Source: G965250275 sp965250275 (GTDB taxonomy: Bacteria; Pseudomonadota; Alphaproteobacteria; Rhodobacterales; Rhodobacteraceae). Taken from it: a stretch of 64,000 nucleotides of DNA. The DNA is taken from contig OZ252297.1 in NCBI GenBank assembly GCA_965250275.1, positions 1,426,001 through 1,490,000 on the forward strand. Reading direction: 5' to 3'. The position numbers and the translations under genes are program-made. Positions 35,219 through 44,978 of this stretch are shown here, one piece after another. The notes under the pieces were generated by a model. The model saw only the letters and a program-made list of their open reading frames with translations, had not been told where the DNA came from and made no database searches. Every line of letters starts with the position of its first letter. Position 1 is the first letter of the stretch.

Positions 35219-35922
35219 GACAGCCAGTGGCGCATCGACCGTTCGAACACGCCAGCGAAAAAGGCCAGGAGATCGGTACCTTGCTGCGGAGAGAACTGGT
35301 GCGGATCCTCGGCTCCAAGAACCAGCATGCCGGGCAAGCGCCCTTCGCCGAAATCCAGTTTCAGGCACGCTTCGGACCGTATCCAGCCCGCAGACGGGCC
35401 GTAGACGAGCTCTGATGCGGCCTGTACCTGACGCAAGGTGACCTGTCGTGGATGTCCGCCGCGGCCATGAGTCAGGTAGTCCTCGATGAAACCGGGCTCT
35501 GCCACGGTCAGGACATCCCCCAGCCTTTGCACAGCAGGGTCTTCGTCGCTTTGCACGGATTCCAGAACCAGCGTGATCTGGTCGACCCGAAGGATCTCGG
35601 CCACTTCACCACCCAGATTGCGCAGAAATTCCTCGAACTCCGTCGGGTCCATCATCCGCAGAATGGCGCGCTGCACCTGATTTGTGCCGGCAAGGTTTTC
35701 GTAAGCCGCGGCAATCACGCTGCGATGCGTATCTTCCAGACGATCCAGCCGGGATTCCAGCCGTTCCATCGCGATGCCACGCAGATCGACGATGTTCCCG
35801 CCCATGGATTTTTCATTGGCGGCGATCAGCGCGTGCATCACGTCCTGATCGTCAAGAATCGCGTCGGGCTTGGAGAGGATTGCCTCTCTCACGGTGTCGT
35901 CCAGCTTCGGGCTACTGCTCAT
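35215..35922 (-). CDS. DUF484 family protein
   Basis: 235 residues from the ATG at 35922. The N-terminal helical part (PDAILDDQDVMHALIAAN) and the GAF-like C-terminal half (LGAEDPHQFSPQQGTDLLAFFAGVFERSM) are the DUF484 signature. Function is unclear in the family, which is nearly always found next to xerC. The stop overlaps the proposed xerC start. Confidence 0.88.
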   Translation of the reverse strand: MSSSPKLDDTVREAILSKPDAILDDQDVMHALIAANEKSMGGNIVDLRGIAMERLESRLDRLEDTHRSVIAAAYENLAGTNQVQRAILRMMDPTEFEEFLRNLGGEVAEILRVDQITLVLESVQSDEDPAVQRLGDVLTVAEPGFIEDYLTHGRGGHPRQVTLRQVQAASELVYGPSAGWIRSEACLKLDFGEGRLPGMLVLGAEDPHQFSPQQGTDLLAFFAGVFERSMRHWLS

Positions 35923-36135
35923 TGGTGCCTCGTTTGTCTTGGCGCGGGGTATAACATGACTTTCCCGGCCTGCCGCAGGAAAATCGTGCGGATCAGCAAA
36001 TTTTCTCTTACATGTGCCGGAGTTGCGTGATCCTGTGTGTCTCGCGTGCACCATCAATGGCAGATCGACAACCGGAACGATTGTCGACCCGCATGGCCTC
36101 TACAAGACAGGGTTGTATTGTGGCGGTGCCGCCGT

Positions 36136-36789
36136 TCAGAGGATCTTCTGTCCCGTCTTTGCCCAGTCCGCCAGAAAGGCTTCGAGGCCCTTATCCGTCA
36201 ACGGATGGCTGACCAGTTTCCGAATGACTTCGGGTGGTGCGGTGATGACGTCCGCGCCAATTCGGGCGCTGTCGAGCACATGGTTCACCGAACGGATCGA
36301 CGCCGCGAGGATTTGGGTGTCGAAACCGTAGTTGTCGTAAATGAGCCGAATGTCGGAGATCAGGTCCATCCCATCGAGATTGATGTCGTCCAGCCGGCCG
36401 ATGAAGGGTGAGATGAAAGTGGCCCCGGCCTTGGCGGCCAGCAGCGCCTGATTTGCCGAGAAACAAAGGGTGACGTTCACCATGCGTCCTTCGTCTGTCA
36501 GCGTTTTGCATGCCGTCAGGCCCGCCCAGGTCAGGGGCACTTTGACTGCAATATTGTCCGCAATCTTGGCCAGCTTGCGTCCCTCGGCAATCATGGCGTC
36601 TGCCTCGGTTGCAACCACTTCGGCGCTCACCGGCCCGTCGACCAGATCACAGATCTCTTTGGTGACCTCTTCGATATCGCGGCCCGACTTCAGGATCAGT
36701 GACGGGTTGGTGGTCACGCCATCGACCATCCCAAGCGCGTTCAACTCAGCGATGGCGTCGATTTCGGCGGTGTCTACAAAGAATTTCAT
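36136..36789 (-). CDS. tal: Transaldolase (TalC / fructose-6-phosphate aldolase-like)
   Basis: 217 residues, the short single-domain type. Schiff-base Lys83 in NIAVKVPLT, GVTTNPSL at 24-31, and FISPFIGRLDDI downstream. The short family includes true transaldolases and fructose-6-phosphate aldolases that are hard to tell apart by eye. The nearby 6-phosphogluconate dehydrogenase gene makes a pentose-phosphate role sensible. It is divergent from priA. Confidence 0.9.
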   Translation of the reverse strand: MKFFVDTAEIDAIAELNALGMVDGVTTNPSLILKSGRDIEEVTKEICDLVDGPVSAEVVATEADAMIAEGRKLAKIADNIAVKVPLTWAGLTACKTLTDEGRMVNVTLCFSANQALLAAKAGATFISPFIGRLDDINLDGMDLISDIRLIYDNYGFDTQILAASIRSVNHVLDSARIGADVITAPPEVIRKLVSHPLTDKGLEAFLADWAKTGQKIL

Positions 36790-36908
36790 GCGGCATTGTC
36801 CTTTGGTGGGGGTTGGCCTTCGGTTGGCTTGGCTTTACCCCATAGCCTACCGCGCGAAAACCCCCGCGAGCTGGGTTTGTGTTAGCGGAAACACTTTTTG
36901 GAGGTTGC

Positions 36909-39104
36909 GTGCAGGTCCCGGGTTTCTTTGACGAAGGTGCGTTGGTGGCGGTCCTGACCACGCAGCCGCTGGACCGGGCGTTGGATTATCGCGCGCCAGC
37001 AGGGGGTTGCCATCTTGGCGCCTATGTCGAGGTCCCTCTGGGCCCGCGGAAGGTGATCGGCGTCATCTGGGGGGCGGGCAAGGGTGACTACGATCTGTCC
37101 AAGATCCGATCCGTAATCCGCACTCTCGACGTGCCACCGATGCGGGACGAGATGCGAAGTTTTCTGGAGCGCGCATCCGAATACACAATGACGCCGATGC
37201 CGGCCATGTTGCGGCTGGCGACCCGTGCGCCGGGCCTGGGCGATCCGCCATCTATGCGCAAGATCTACCGCCTCGGCACCGGGCAGGTGGAGCGCAAAAC
37301 GGAGGCCCGGACGCGCGTGTTGGATGTTTTGCGGGACTATGGGGGCCTGGCGTTCACACTCAAGGAGTTGGCAGAACAGGCTGGTGTCACCTCGTCTGTG
37401 GTCAAGGGCTTGGTCAAGTCGGGCGCAGTTGTCGAAGAGGACAGCCCCCGCGATCTGCCGTTCCCGCCAATGGATCCTACGCGGGCATCCAAAACCTTGA
37501 CAGAAGATCAAGCCGTCGCAGCCGCTGCATTGCGCGCAGGGCTGAAGCAGGACAACTATGCGACCACGCTGCTGAAGGGCGTGACGGGTTCGGGCAAGAC
37601 CGAAGTTTACCTTGAGGCGGTGGCAGAGTGCCTGCGGCAAGGACGACAATCCTTGGTGTTGTTGCCGGAGATTGCGCTGACATCGGAGTTCCTGACGCGG
37701 GTTGAGGCGCGCTTCGGCGCGCGTCCAGCTGAATGGCATTCCGGCGCCACGATGACAGAACGCAGACGGATCTGGCGAATGGTGGCCGAAGGTCAGGCGC
37801 AGTTCGTCGTGGGTGCGCGCTCAGCCCTCTTCCTCCCGTTTCAGGACCTGGGGCTCATCGTGGTCGATGAAGAGCATGACACATCCTACAAGCAGGAAGA
37901 TGGCGTGCTGTATAATGCACGCGATATGGCTGTTCTGCGCGCGGCCATATGCGGGGCACAGGTCGTTCTGGCCTCCGCCACACCTTCTTTGGAAAGCTGG
38001 ACCAATGCCGAGGCCGGAAAATACAGGCGACTGGAATTGACCAGCCGGTTTGGCGCGGCTGTGCTTCCGGAAATGCGCACCATCGATATGCGGACCGAGG
38101 CCATGCAGGCCGGCACCTGGGTTTCTCCCACCTTGCGGGCCGCCGTCGCGCAGCGGCTGGTGGAAGGGGAGCAGTCGCTCTTGTTTCTGAACCGGCGCGG
38201 ATACGCACCGGTGACCATCTGTCGGGCCTGCGGCCATCAGATCGGATGTGATCACTGTGATGCCCGGATGGTCGAGCACCGTTTCCTCAAGCGTCTGATG
38301 TGCCATCAGTGCGGCGAAACGAAACCTATGCCTCAGGTCTGCCCATCCTGCGGCGCCGAGGACCGCCTTGCGCCGGTAGGTCCCGGTGTCGAGCGATTGA
38401 GCGAAGAGGTGATTGCCGCTTTCCCGGAGGCCCGGGTTGCGGTGCTGAGCTCCGATCTCTTCGGTAGCGCCCGCGCGCTGAAAACCGCGGTTGAAACCAT
38501 CGCAGACGGGGGCGCCGACATCATTATTGGCACCCAGCTTGTGGCCAAGGGTCATAACTTTCCGCTCTTGACCCTTGTCGGGGTGATCGACGCGGATCTG
38601 GGTTTACAGGGCTCGGATTTGCGCGCCGCTGAACGCACGTTTCAACTGATGCGTCAGGTGGCGGGTCGGGCCGGGCGTGCAGAACGTCCGGGCACAGCCC
38701 TTTTGCAAACCTATCAACCCGAGCATCCGGTGATCCGTGCGATCCTGTCAGGTGACGAAGACGGGTTCTGGCGCGCTGAGGCCTCAGAACGCGAAGCGGC
38801 CGGCGTGCCGCCCTTTGGGCGAATGGCTGGCGTAATCTTGAGCGGCTCGGACGTCGGCGCAGTCTTCGATTTGGGCAATCATCTGGCGCGGCGTGATCAA
38901 CCGTTGCGCCAGATCGGGGCACAGGTCTTTGGTCCGGCTCCGGCGCCCATTGCGCGCATTCGGGGTCGGCACAGGGTGCGCTTGCTGGTCAAAGCGGCCA
39001 AGGGTGCAATGCTTCAGGACGCGCTGGCACGCTGGATCGCCCCGATCAAGCTGAAAGGAGATCTGCGTTTGAACATCGATATCGACCCTCAAAGCTTTTA
39101 CTAG
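36909..39104 (+). CDS. priA: Primosomal replication protein N' (PriA helicase)
   Basis: 731 residues from the GTG at 36909 behind GGAGG; a GTG at 36879 is in frame, but its extra residues are not family-like. N-terminal DNA-binding part starting ALVAVLTTQPLDRALDY. Walker A GVTGSGKTEVY, DEEH box, the two zinc clusters (CRACGHQIGCDHC and CHQCG...CPSCG) and the late helicase motif GRAGRAERPG. PriA restarts stalled replication forks. Confidence 0.94.
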   Translation: MQVPGFFDEGALVAVLTTQPLDRALDYRAPAGGCHLGAYVEVPLGPRKVIGVIWGAGKGDYDLSKIRSVIRTLDVPPMRDEMRSFLERASEYTMTPMPAMLRLATRAPGLGDPPSMRKIYRLGTGQVERKTEARTRVLDVLRDYGGLAFTLKELAEQAGVTSSVVKGLVKSGAVVEEDSPRDLPFPPMDPTRASKTLTEDQAVAAAALRAGLKQDNYATTLLKGVTGSGKTEVYLEAVAECLRQGRQSLVLLPEIALTSEFLTRVEARFGARPAEWHSGATMTERRRIWRMVAEGQAQFVVGARSALFLPFQDLGLIVVDEEHDTSYKQEDGVLYNARDMAVLRAAICGAQVVLASATPSLESWTNAEAGKYRRLELTSRFGAAVLPEMRTIDMRTEAMQAGTWVSPTLRAAVAQRLVEGEQSLLFLNRRGYAPVTICRACGHQIGCDHCDARMVEHRFLKRLMCHQCGETKPMPQVCPSCGAEDRLAPVGPGVERLSEEVIAAFPEARVAVLSSDLFGSARALKTAVETIADGGADIIIGTQLVAKGHNFPLLTLVGVIDADLGLQGSDLRAAERTFQLMRQVAGRAGRAERPGTALLQTYQPEHPVIRAILSGDEDGFWRAEASEREAAGVPPFGRMAGVILSGSDVGAVFDLGNHLARRDQPLRQIGAQVFGPAPAPIARIRGRHRVRLLVKAAKGAMLQDALARWIAPIKLKGDLRLNIDIDPQSFY

Positions 39105-39184
39105 AGGCGATCTTGTAGACGAAGTAATGCGCCCGGCAGAGCGCTTGAGACAAGGAACTGCATAAGGCGTTTGGAGGAAGCCGA

Positions 39185-40177
39185 ATGACAAAGATTGCGA
39201 TCGCGGGGGCCGGGAGCATCGGGTGTTTTGTCGGTGGGCTTCTGGCGGCGGGTGGGCATGACGTGACGCTGTTGGGCCGATCCCGCCTGTTGACTGACAT
39301 CGAGTCCAACGGCTTGAGCCTGACGGATTTCTCTGGCCTCGCGGAACACGTGCCTGCGACCCAGCTAAAACTGACCACCGATCCGAAGGAACTTGGACAG
39401 GCCGACATCGTTCTGGTTTGCGTAAAGACCGCGGGCACAGCGGAGATTGCGGGCCAGATCGAGGATCACGCGCCTGCGAATGCACCCATCATCAGCCTTC
39501 AAAACGGTCTTGAAGCGGCTGAAACGCTGCGCGCGCTGTTGCGGGCACGCCCGGTTCGGGCGGGTATGGTGCCGTTTAACGTGGTGCCCAAGGGCGCGGG
39601 TGCCTATCACCGGGCGTCCAGCGGTGAGATTGTGATTGAAAGTGGATCGGGAAACTTGGGGCAAACACTGTCCGTGCCCGGATTGCCCGTGATCGAGTCC
39701 GACGACATCGCGGCCGTCCAGTGGGGTAAGCTGCTGTTCAATCTCAACAACGCGCCCAATGCATTGTCCGGTCTCACTGTGCAAGAAATGTTGTTGCAGC
39801 GCGATTGGCGACGTCTGATGGCCGATCAGATGGCAGAAGCGCTGCGTGTCCTGAAGTCCGCTGGCATCGCCGCCAGGCCGCCGTCTCCGGTGCCGGCGCC
39901 AGTCATCCCCTGGATCCTGCGATTGCCAACCGGCGCCTTCCGGAGGATCGCGGCGCAAATGCTGACCATTGATCCGAGCGCGCGGGCGTCGATGTCATAC
40001 GACCTGATGCAGGGACGCGCGACAGAGATCGGTGCGTTGCAGGGGCGTTTGATCGGCATCGGAAAGGCCCAAGGCGTGGACACGCCGGTTCTCAGTGCGG
40101 TTGCAGCGCGGATTGCCGAGGCTGAGGCGGCGGGAGAAGGTCTGCCCGGACTTACCCCCGCGCAGGTGCGGGGCTGA
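39185..40177 (+). CDS. panE: 2-dehydropantoate 2-reductase (ketopantoate reductase)
   Basis: 330 residues. Rossmann motif GAGSIG at 8-13, the VKT block of the family (LVCVKTAGT), IISLQNGLEAAE, and a GKLLFNLNNAPNALSG block with the catalytic Lys. PanE reduces ketopantoate with NADPH for pantothenate/CoA synthesis. It starts at ATG after GGAGGAAGCCGA. It is at the head of a same-strand run that ends with the 6PG dehydrogenase gene. Confidence 0.88.
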   Translation: MTKIAIAGAGSIGCFVGGLLAAGGHDVTLLGRSRLLTDIESNGLSLTDFSGLAEHVPATQLKLTTDPKELGQADIVLVCVKTAGTAEIAGQIEDHAPANAPIISLQNGLEAAETLRALLRARPVRAGMVPFNVVPKGAGAYHRASSGEIVIESGSGNLGQTLSVPGLPVIESDDIAAVQWGKLLFNLNNAPNALSGLTVQEMLLQRDWRRLMADQMAEALRVLKSAGIAARPPSPVPAPVIPWILRLPTGAFRRIAAQMLTIDPSARASMSYDLMQGRATEIGALQGRLIGIGKAQGVDTPVLSAVAARIAEAEAAGEGLPGLTPAQVRG

Positions 40178-40241
40178 CCGCTTGCGTCCCGTCCCACGCC
40201 GGTTAGGCTGAGCCAACGAAAGCAGACGCCAGGAATACCAA

Positions 40242-41642
40242 ATGAGCAGTGCCGATATCGGGGTCTACGGTCTGGGGACCATGGGAAGTGCGCTGGCGCT
40301 GAACTTTGCGGAAAAAGGGTTCACCGTAGCCGTCACCAATCGGGAAACCCCTTGGATCAAACGCTTTGTCGAAGAGTCCGGTGCCTTGGCGGGGCAGTTT
40401 GTGCCTTCTGATACGGTTGAAGAGTTTGTCGGATCGTTGAAGCGGCCGCGGATCATGCTGTTCATGATTCCGTCCGGCCCGCCGATGGATGACATGATCG
40501 CACGCCTGCGCTCTATGCTGGAAGAGGGTGACACCCTGATTGATGGAGGGAATGCGGACTCCAACGACACGCGGCGGCGATCTAGCGATCTTTCGGGCAC
40601 CGGACTGCATTATGTCGGGATGGGCGTGTCAGGCGGCGCCGAGGGCGCCCGGCACGGGCCATCGATGATGGTGGGAGGCACCGATCACAGCTGGCAGCAC
40701 ATGAGGCCGATGGCAGAGGCGATCGCCGCACGTTACCAGGGCGATCCGTGTGTGGCGCATGTGGGTCCCGATGGTGCCGGCCACTTCGTGAAAACGGTCC
40801 ACAACGGGATCGAATACGCCGATATGCAGATGATCGCAGAGGTCTATGGGCTGCTTCGGGATGGTGCTGGGTGGGAAGCGGACCGCATTGCCGAGCTGTT
40901 CGCGGAATGGTCGACGGGACCTTTGGCATCCTTTCTGGTCGATGTGACCGCGCAAGCCCTGCAGGCGGTTGACACTCAAACCGGTCTGCCCATGGTCGAT
41001 GTGATCCTTGATCGTGCCGGGCAGAAAGGCACCGGGCGCTGGACCGTTATCGAAGCTTTGAAACTCGGCCAGTCGGCCAGCACAATCGAAGCGGCAGTTG
41101 GCGCGCGGGCCTGGTCTGCGGAAAAGGACGTCCGGGTTGTCGCCGCGGACCGCTTGGTTGGGGCAACCCGGGCTTGGACGATGCCCGAAACCTCCGTATT
41201 GATGCGGGCCTTGCTCGCCGGGCGGATTCTTTCCCATGCACAGGGTTTCCGCATTATGGATCAGGCGTCCGACGCCTTTGACTGGCAGATGAACCTGGCC
41301 CGGATTGCCGAGATTTGGCGCGCGGGATGCATCATTCGCTCAGACCTTTTGAATGACATTGCAGCGGTCTATCGCCATGCGCCGCCGCCCGAAGGACATC
41401 TGGTTCTGGCCCCGACATTCCGGGCAATGCTGGCAGAAAACATCGGTGCCTTGCGGCAGGTCGTCGCCGGCGCTCTTGAGCGCGGGCTGCCAGTGCCGTC
41501 GCTGGCGGCTGGGCTGGGCTGGTATGACAGTCTGCGACAGGCCCGCGGCAGCACCAACCTGATACAAGCGCAGCGTGACATATTCGGGGCACATGGGTTT
41601 GCCCGGCTGGACAAGGACGGCATGTTTCACGGTGACTGGTGA
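40242..41642 (+). CDS. gnd: 6-phosphogluconate dehydrogenase, decarboxylating
   Basis: 466 residues. NADP motif GLGTMG at 10-15, GMGVSGGAEGARHGPSMM substrate block, HFVKTVHNGIEYADMQ with the catalytic Lys, and DRAGQKGTGRW. The C-terminus lies near FARLDKDGMFH. It oxidises 6-phosphogluconate to ribulose-5-phosphate and CO2 with NADP. The length is that of the classical long form. It shares a pentose-phosphate theme with the transaldolase gene 4 kb upstream, which is on the other strand. Confidence 0.95.
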   Translation: MSSADIGVYGLGTMGSALALNFAEKGFTVAVTNRETPWIKRFVEESGALAGQFVPSDTVEEFVGSLKRPRIMLFMIPSGPPMDDMIARLRSMLEEGDTLIDGGNADSNDTRRRSSDLSGTGLHYVGMGVSGGAEGARHGPSMMVGGTDHSWQHMRPMAEAIAARYQGDPCVAHVGPDGAGHFVKTVHNGIEYADMQMIAEVYGLLRDGAGWEADRIAELFAEWSTGPLASFLVDVTAQALQAVDTQTGLPMVDVILDRAGQKGTGRWTVIEALKLGQSASTIEAAVGARAWSAEKDVRVVAADRLVGATRAWTMPETSVLMRALLAGRILSHAQGFRIMDQASDAFDWQMNLARIAEIWRAGCIIRSDLLNDIAAVYRHAPPPEGHLVLAPTFRAMLAENIGALRQVVAGALERGLPVPSLAAGLGWYDSLRQARGSTNLIQAQRDIFGAHGFARLDKDGMFHGDW

Positions 41643-41706
41643 GACTGTCAGCATTTCCTAGCAGTGCGGTTCCAATCACGGGTGCCGGGGCGCATCGTCG
41701 GATCGG

Positions 41707-44160
41707 TTAGCCACGGGGTTTTGCGCGTAGTGTTGGGTCAGCCTGTGTCGGATCCTCGGGCCAAGGGTGCTTGGGGTAGCGGGCCCGCATGTCTTTGCGC
41801 ACATCGGCATAAGACCCAGCCCAAAAACCCGGCAAATCCTGCGTGACCTGCACGGGCCGTTGTGCAGGTGAGAGCAGCGTGATCTTGATTGGGGTACCAC
41901 CGCTGCGCGGATGTGTCCGCACGCCAAAAAGCTCCTGCAGGCGCACTGCGATTTCCGGCCCGGTATCCCCATACGTGATGGGCACTTTGCGTCCCAAGGG
42001 CGTGGTGAAATGACCGGGTGCTTCGCGGTCGAGCAATTGTCGCTGTTCCCAATTCAGCATGCTCTCCAACGCGGGCATCAGATCGAAACGTTTCCAGTCC
42101 TCGGCGCTCCGAACCCCGCCGATCATCGGTAAAAGCCAGTCCTCGAGGGTATCCACGAGAGCGGGCAGGGACATAGCGGGCAAGGCATGACCTTCTGCGC
42201 GCACCAGTTCCACCCGTGCGGCCAGCCGCGCCGCTGCGCCGGTCAGATGAACCCCTAGCTCGCGGACACCGTCCATCATGGCCCGCGCGACCGCGTCGGC
42301 TGGGGCGTCTTTCCACAGCTGGTCTTCCAGAACGATGGCCCCCAGACGTTCCTGCTTCCGGGCAACAACCCGGCGCTCGCGGCGCGACCATTCGCACGTG
42401 TTGTGCCACGCGATCTGGTCGGCGAACTGCGCACGAATCTCTGCCAACCCGATCTGAATGGCCTGCCGGGTCTGCGCCTCACGCGGGTTTCCGTCGAGAT
42501 CCGTGGCCACGAGAAACGGTGCCGCGCCCAAGGCATCATCGGCGCGAAGGACCGCGCCTTTTCCTCCCGACATCACGTAACGCGGCGCATCTCCCTTGCG
42601 GCGCTGCGCAATGCGGTCTGGATAGGCCAGCGCGGCCATGACCGCGATTGACGGGGCAGGTTTCTCCTGCGCTTGCCGTTCCAACCGTTTGGTTTCCTGT
42701 CGAATACGCTCAAGCGCTGGCTGGTTGACTTCGTAGGGGCGGGTCCTGCGAAAGGTTTGGGGGTCCTTCAGAACGGAGAGCCTGAGCGCCAGGTCCACCG
42801 GCGCACGCCGCAAGGGATCGCGATCCGCCATAATTGCTGCCAGCGGGGCGGCCGATTTCCCCGCCATCTGAAGCATATGTCCCAGGCGCGGGTGCAGCGG
42901 CAGTTTTGCGAGGACGCGCCCATGCGCAGTGATCCGGTCCTGCGCATCGAGCGCGCCCAAATCCCTGAGGAGCGCGCGTGCTTCGGCAAGTGCGGCGGCC
43001 GGAGGGGGGGTCAGAAAGGCTAGGTCTTCCGGCGCCGCGCCCCACAGTGACAGCTCCAGCGCCAGCGCCGACAAGTCGACCGCTTCGATCTCGGCGGGGG
43101 GAAAGCTTCGGAGTGCGCCTTCTTCGCCTTTGGTCCAGAGCCGGTAGCAAACGCCCGGCGCGACACGGCCTGCGCGCCCTTGTCTTTGCGTGGCTTCGGC
43201 CCGAGTCACACGTTCGGTCATCAGGCGCGACATACCGGAGCCCGGATCAAAACGGTTGCGGCGGGCAAGACCCATGTCCACAACCACGCGGACGTCCGGA
43301 ATTGTGAGCGACGTTTCCGCAATCGACGTGGCCAGAACCACTTTGCGTGCACCTTTGGCGACGCTCAGGGCTGCGCGCTGTTTCTCAATCGGGAGTGCCC
43401 CGTAGAGCGGGCGGAGTTCACACCGTTCTGGAAGGCGACGCTCCAGTACCGACTGCGCTTTTCGGATTTCTCCCTCCCCGGGAAGGAAGACCAGCAGCGC
43501 CCCCTGCGACGCGCGAGTTTCGGTTTCAGCCTCAATGACAAGATCGCACAAGGCGTCGATCTGCCGTTTGCCAGTTGCCAATGGTCGATCCAGCCAGCGC
43601 GTCTCTACGGGAAAGCTGCGGCCTTCCGAAGTGAGGATCGGGGCTTGCATCAGGGCTGCGACCGGCTCCGCGTCCAACGTCGCGGACATGACCAGCAATT
43701 GAAGATCATCCCGCAACGCGCCCGCGACCTCAAGGCACAGGGCCAGACCGAAATCGGCGTTCAGAGATCGTTCGTGAAACTCGTCGAATATGACGATCGA
43801 GACACCGGGCAGATCCGGGTCCGATTGCAGCATCCGGGTCAGAATCCCCTCGGTCACAATCTCGATGCGCGTACCTTTTGAAACCTGCGTGTCACCTCTG
43901 ATGCGATATCCAATGGTTTGCCCCACCTTTTCGCCGCGTTCGGAGGCCATGCGTTCCGCGGCGGCGCGCGCGGCAAGTCGTCGGGGCTCCAACATAACAA
44001 TGCGCCCCTCAGACCCTGCCAGACTGGCGTCCAGCAACGCGACCGGCACACGGGTTGTCTTACCCGCCCCCGGAGGGGCCTGCAGCACGGCGCGGCCATT
44101 GGTGCGCAACGCATCGACCAAATCAGGCAAGACGTCATCAATGGGAAGCGAAGCGCGCAT
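41707..44160 (-). CDS. hrpB: ATP-dependent helicase HrpB
   Basis: 817 residues, full family length. Walker A in APPGAGKTT (28-36), DEFHER box, the SAT block (VMSATLDA), and motif VI QRQGRAGR. The HrpB C-terminal region includes ITYGDTGPEIAVRLQELFG and TLLSPAQRPVQVTQDLPGFW. It is a DEAH-box helicase of unclear role, possibly in RNA metabolism. It reads divergently from meaB, with the DUF3108 gene in between. Confidence 0.95.
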   Translation of the reverse strand: MRASLPIDDVLPDLVDALRTNGRAVLQAPPGAGKTTRVPVALLDASLAGSEGRIVMLEPRRLAARAAAERMASERGEKVGQTIGYRIRGDTQVSKGTRIEIVTEGILTRMLQSDPDLPGVSIVIFDEFHERSLNADFGLALCLEVAGALRDDLQLLVMSATLDAEPVAALMQAPILTSEGRSFPVETRWLDRPLATGKRQIDALCDLVIEAETETRASQGALLVFLPGEGEIRKAQSVLERRLPERCELRPLYGALPIEKQRAALSVAKGARKVVLATSIAETSLTIPDVRVVVDMGLARRNRFDPGSGMSRLMTERVTRAEATQRQGRAGRVAPGVCYRLWTKGEEGALRSFPPAEIEAVDLSALALELSLWGAAPEDLAFLTPPPAAALAEARALLRDLGALDAQDRITAHGRVLAKLPLHPRLGHMLQMAGKSAAPLAAIMADRDPLRRAPVDLALRLSVLKDPQTFRRTRPYEVNQPALERIRQETKRLERQAQEKPAPSIAVMAALAYPDRIAQRRKGDAPRYVMSGGKGAVLRADDALGAAPFLVATDLDGNPREAQTRQAIQIGLAEIRAQFADQIAWHNTCEWSRRERRVVARKQERLGAIVLEDQLWKDAPADAVARAMMDGVRELGVHLTGAAARLAARVELVRAEGHALPAMSLPALVDTLEDWLLPMIGGVRSAEDWKRFDLMPALESMLNWEQRQLLDREAPGHFTTPLGRKVPITYGDTGPEIAVRLQELFGVRTHPRSGGTPIKITLLSPAQRPVQVTQDLPGFWAGSYADVRKDMRARYPKHPWPEDPTQADPTLRAKPRG

Positions 44161-44193
44161 GACGCCCGTTATCGGCCAAGGTGCGGCAGAGGT

Positions 44194-44898
44194 CTAGCGG
44201 CGGGTGAGCGTCACCGGACCGTAGGTTGAGCCAAATCGCACCGATTGCAGTTCAGCCAAATCGCCGCGAGTGCGATAGTTCAGCGCGATGCGAACCTCAC
44301 GTCCGGCTTTCAGCTGATCGGCGGTGTAACCGGCGAGCCTGCGGAACGTGGCGGTGCACTCGACCAGGCCACCCACGCGCCGGTTCAACTCCAAGACAAT
44401 CTGGGTCCGGCGCACACCATCAAACATCGTTTGGTTCAAGGTGCAGACGCCGTCGCCGCTCTGGTCCCGCATTACCAGGAACAGCGCTGAAAGCGGATCG
44501 ACCGTATCGCGTTGCGAGCCGGGATCAAGAACAGGACTGTTGTCGTTGCCCAGCTTTTCGCCTGTCAAAACAGGAACGCCACGGACGTAGTCCAACCGCG
44601 CCGAAACCGCACGGCGGCCAGCCACAATATCTTCGGTGTATTGTCGGGGACGCAAGCGCCCTTGGTCTCGACGGCCCGTGGCCTTCATTGTGAATCTGAG
44701 ATTGCGCAGTGTCCCGACTATCCCGGTTGTATCGAACTGCGCGGCGGCTGTGTATCGGCGCTGATCCATTGCGCCGACCAGTTGAAACACGCCAATTTTT
44801 GCGCCCAGGACAGCCACGTCGAACTGTGCCTGAGTCGTCTCTTGCGCGCTTGCTGCGCTGACGGTTGCCAACCAGAACATCAGTCCAGCGATGCGCAT
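44194..44898 (-). CDS. DUF3108 periplasmic protein
   Basis: 234 residues from the ATG at 44898 (MRIAGLMFWLATVSA). Signal peptide of about 18 residues. The mature chain, with QYTEDIVAGRR, NDNSPVLDPGSQRDTVDPLSALF and a tail of beta-rich short repeats, fits the DUF3108 fold. Two cysteines lie in DGVCTL and VECTAT. Function unknown. It lies between hrpB (same strand, 33 bases) and divergent meaB. Confidence 0.8.
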   Translation of the reverse strand: MRIAGLMFWLATVSAASAQETTQAQFDVAVLGAKIGVFQLVGAMDQRRYTAAAQFDTTGIVGTLRNLRFTMKATGRRDQGRLRPRQYTEDIVAGRRAVSARLDYVRGVPVLTGEKLGNDNSPVLDPGSQRDTVDPLSALFLVMRDQSGDGVCTLNQTMFDGVRRTQIVLELNRRVGGLVECTATFRRLAGYTADQLKAGREVRIALNYRTRGDLAELQSVRFGSTYGPVTLTRR

Positions 44899-44978
44899 CT
44901 GTCGGACCTCCAAGGCCGGTCTGGACAATGACCCGGCTCTCCCGTCATGTAAGCTGTCAAAGCGGCAGGACGAGCGAA

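Noticed and set aside
36014..36135. A small cysteine-bearing protein in the gap upstream of the transaldolase 3' end
   Set aside because: The frame runs on into the antisense of the transaldolase gene; no clear ribosome site or conservation clue supports it.
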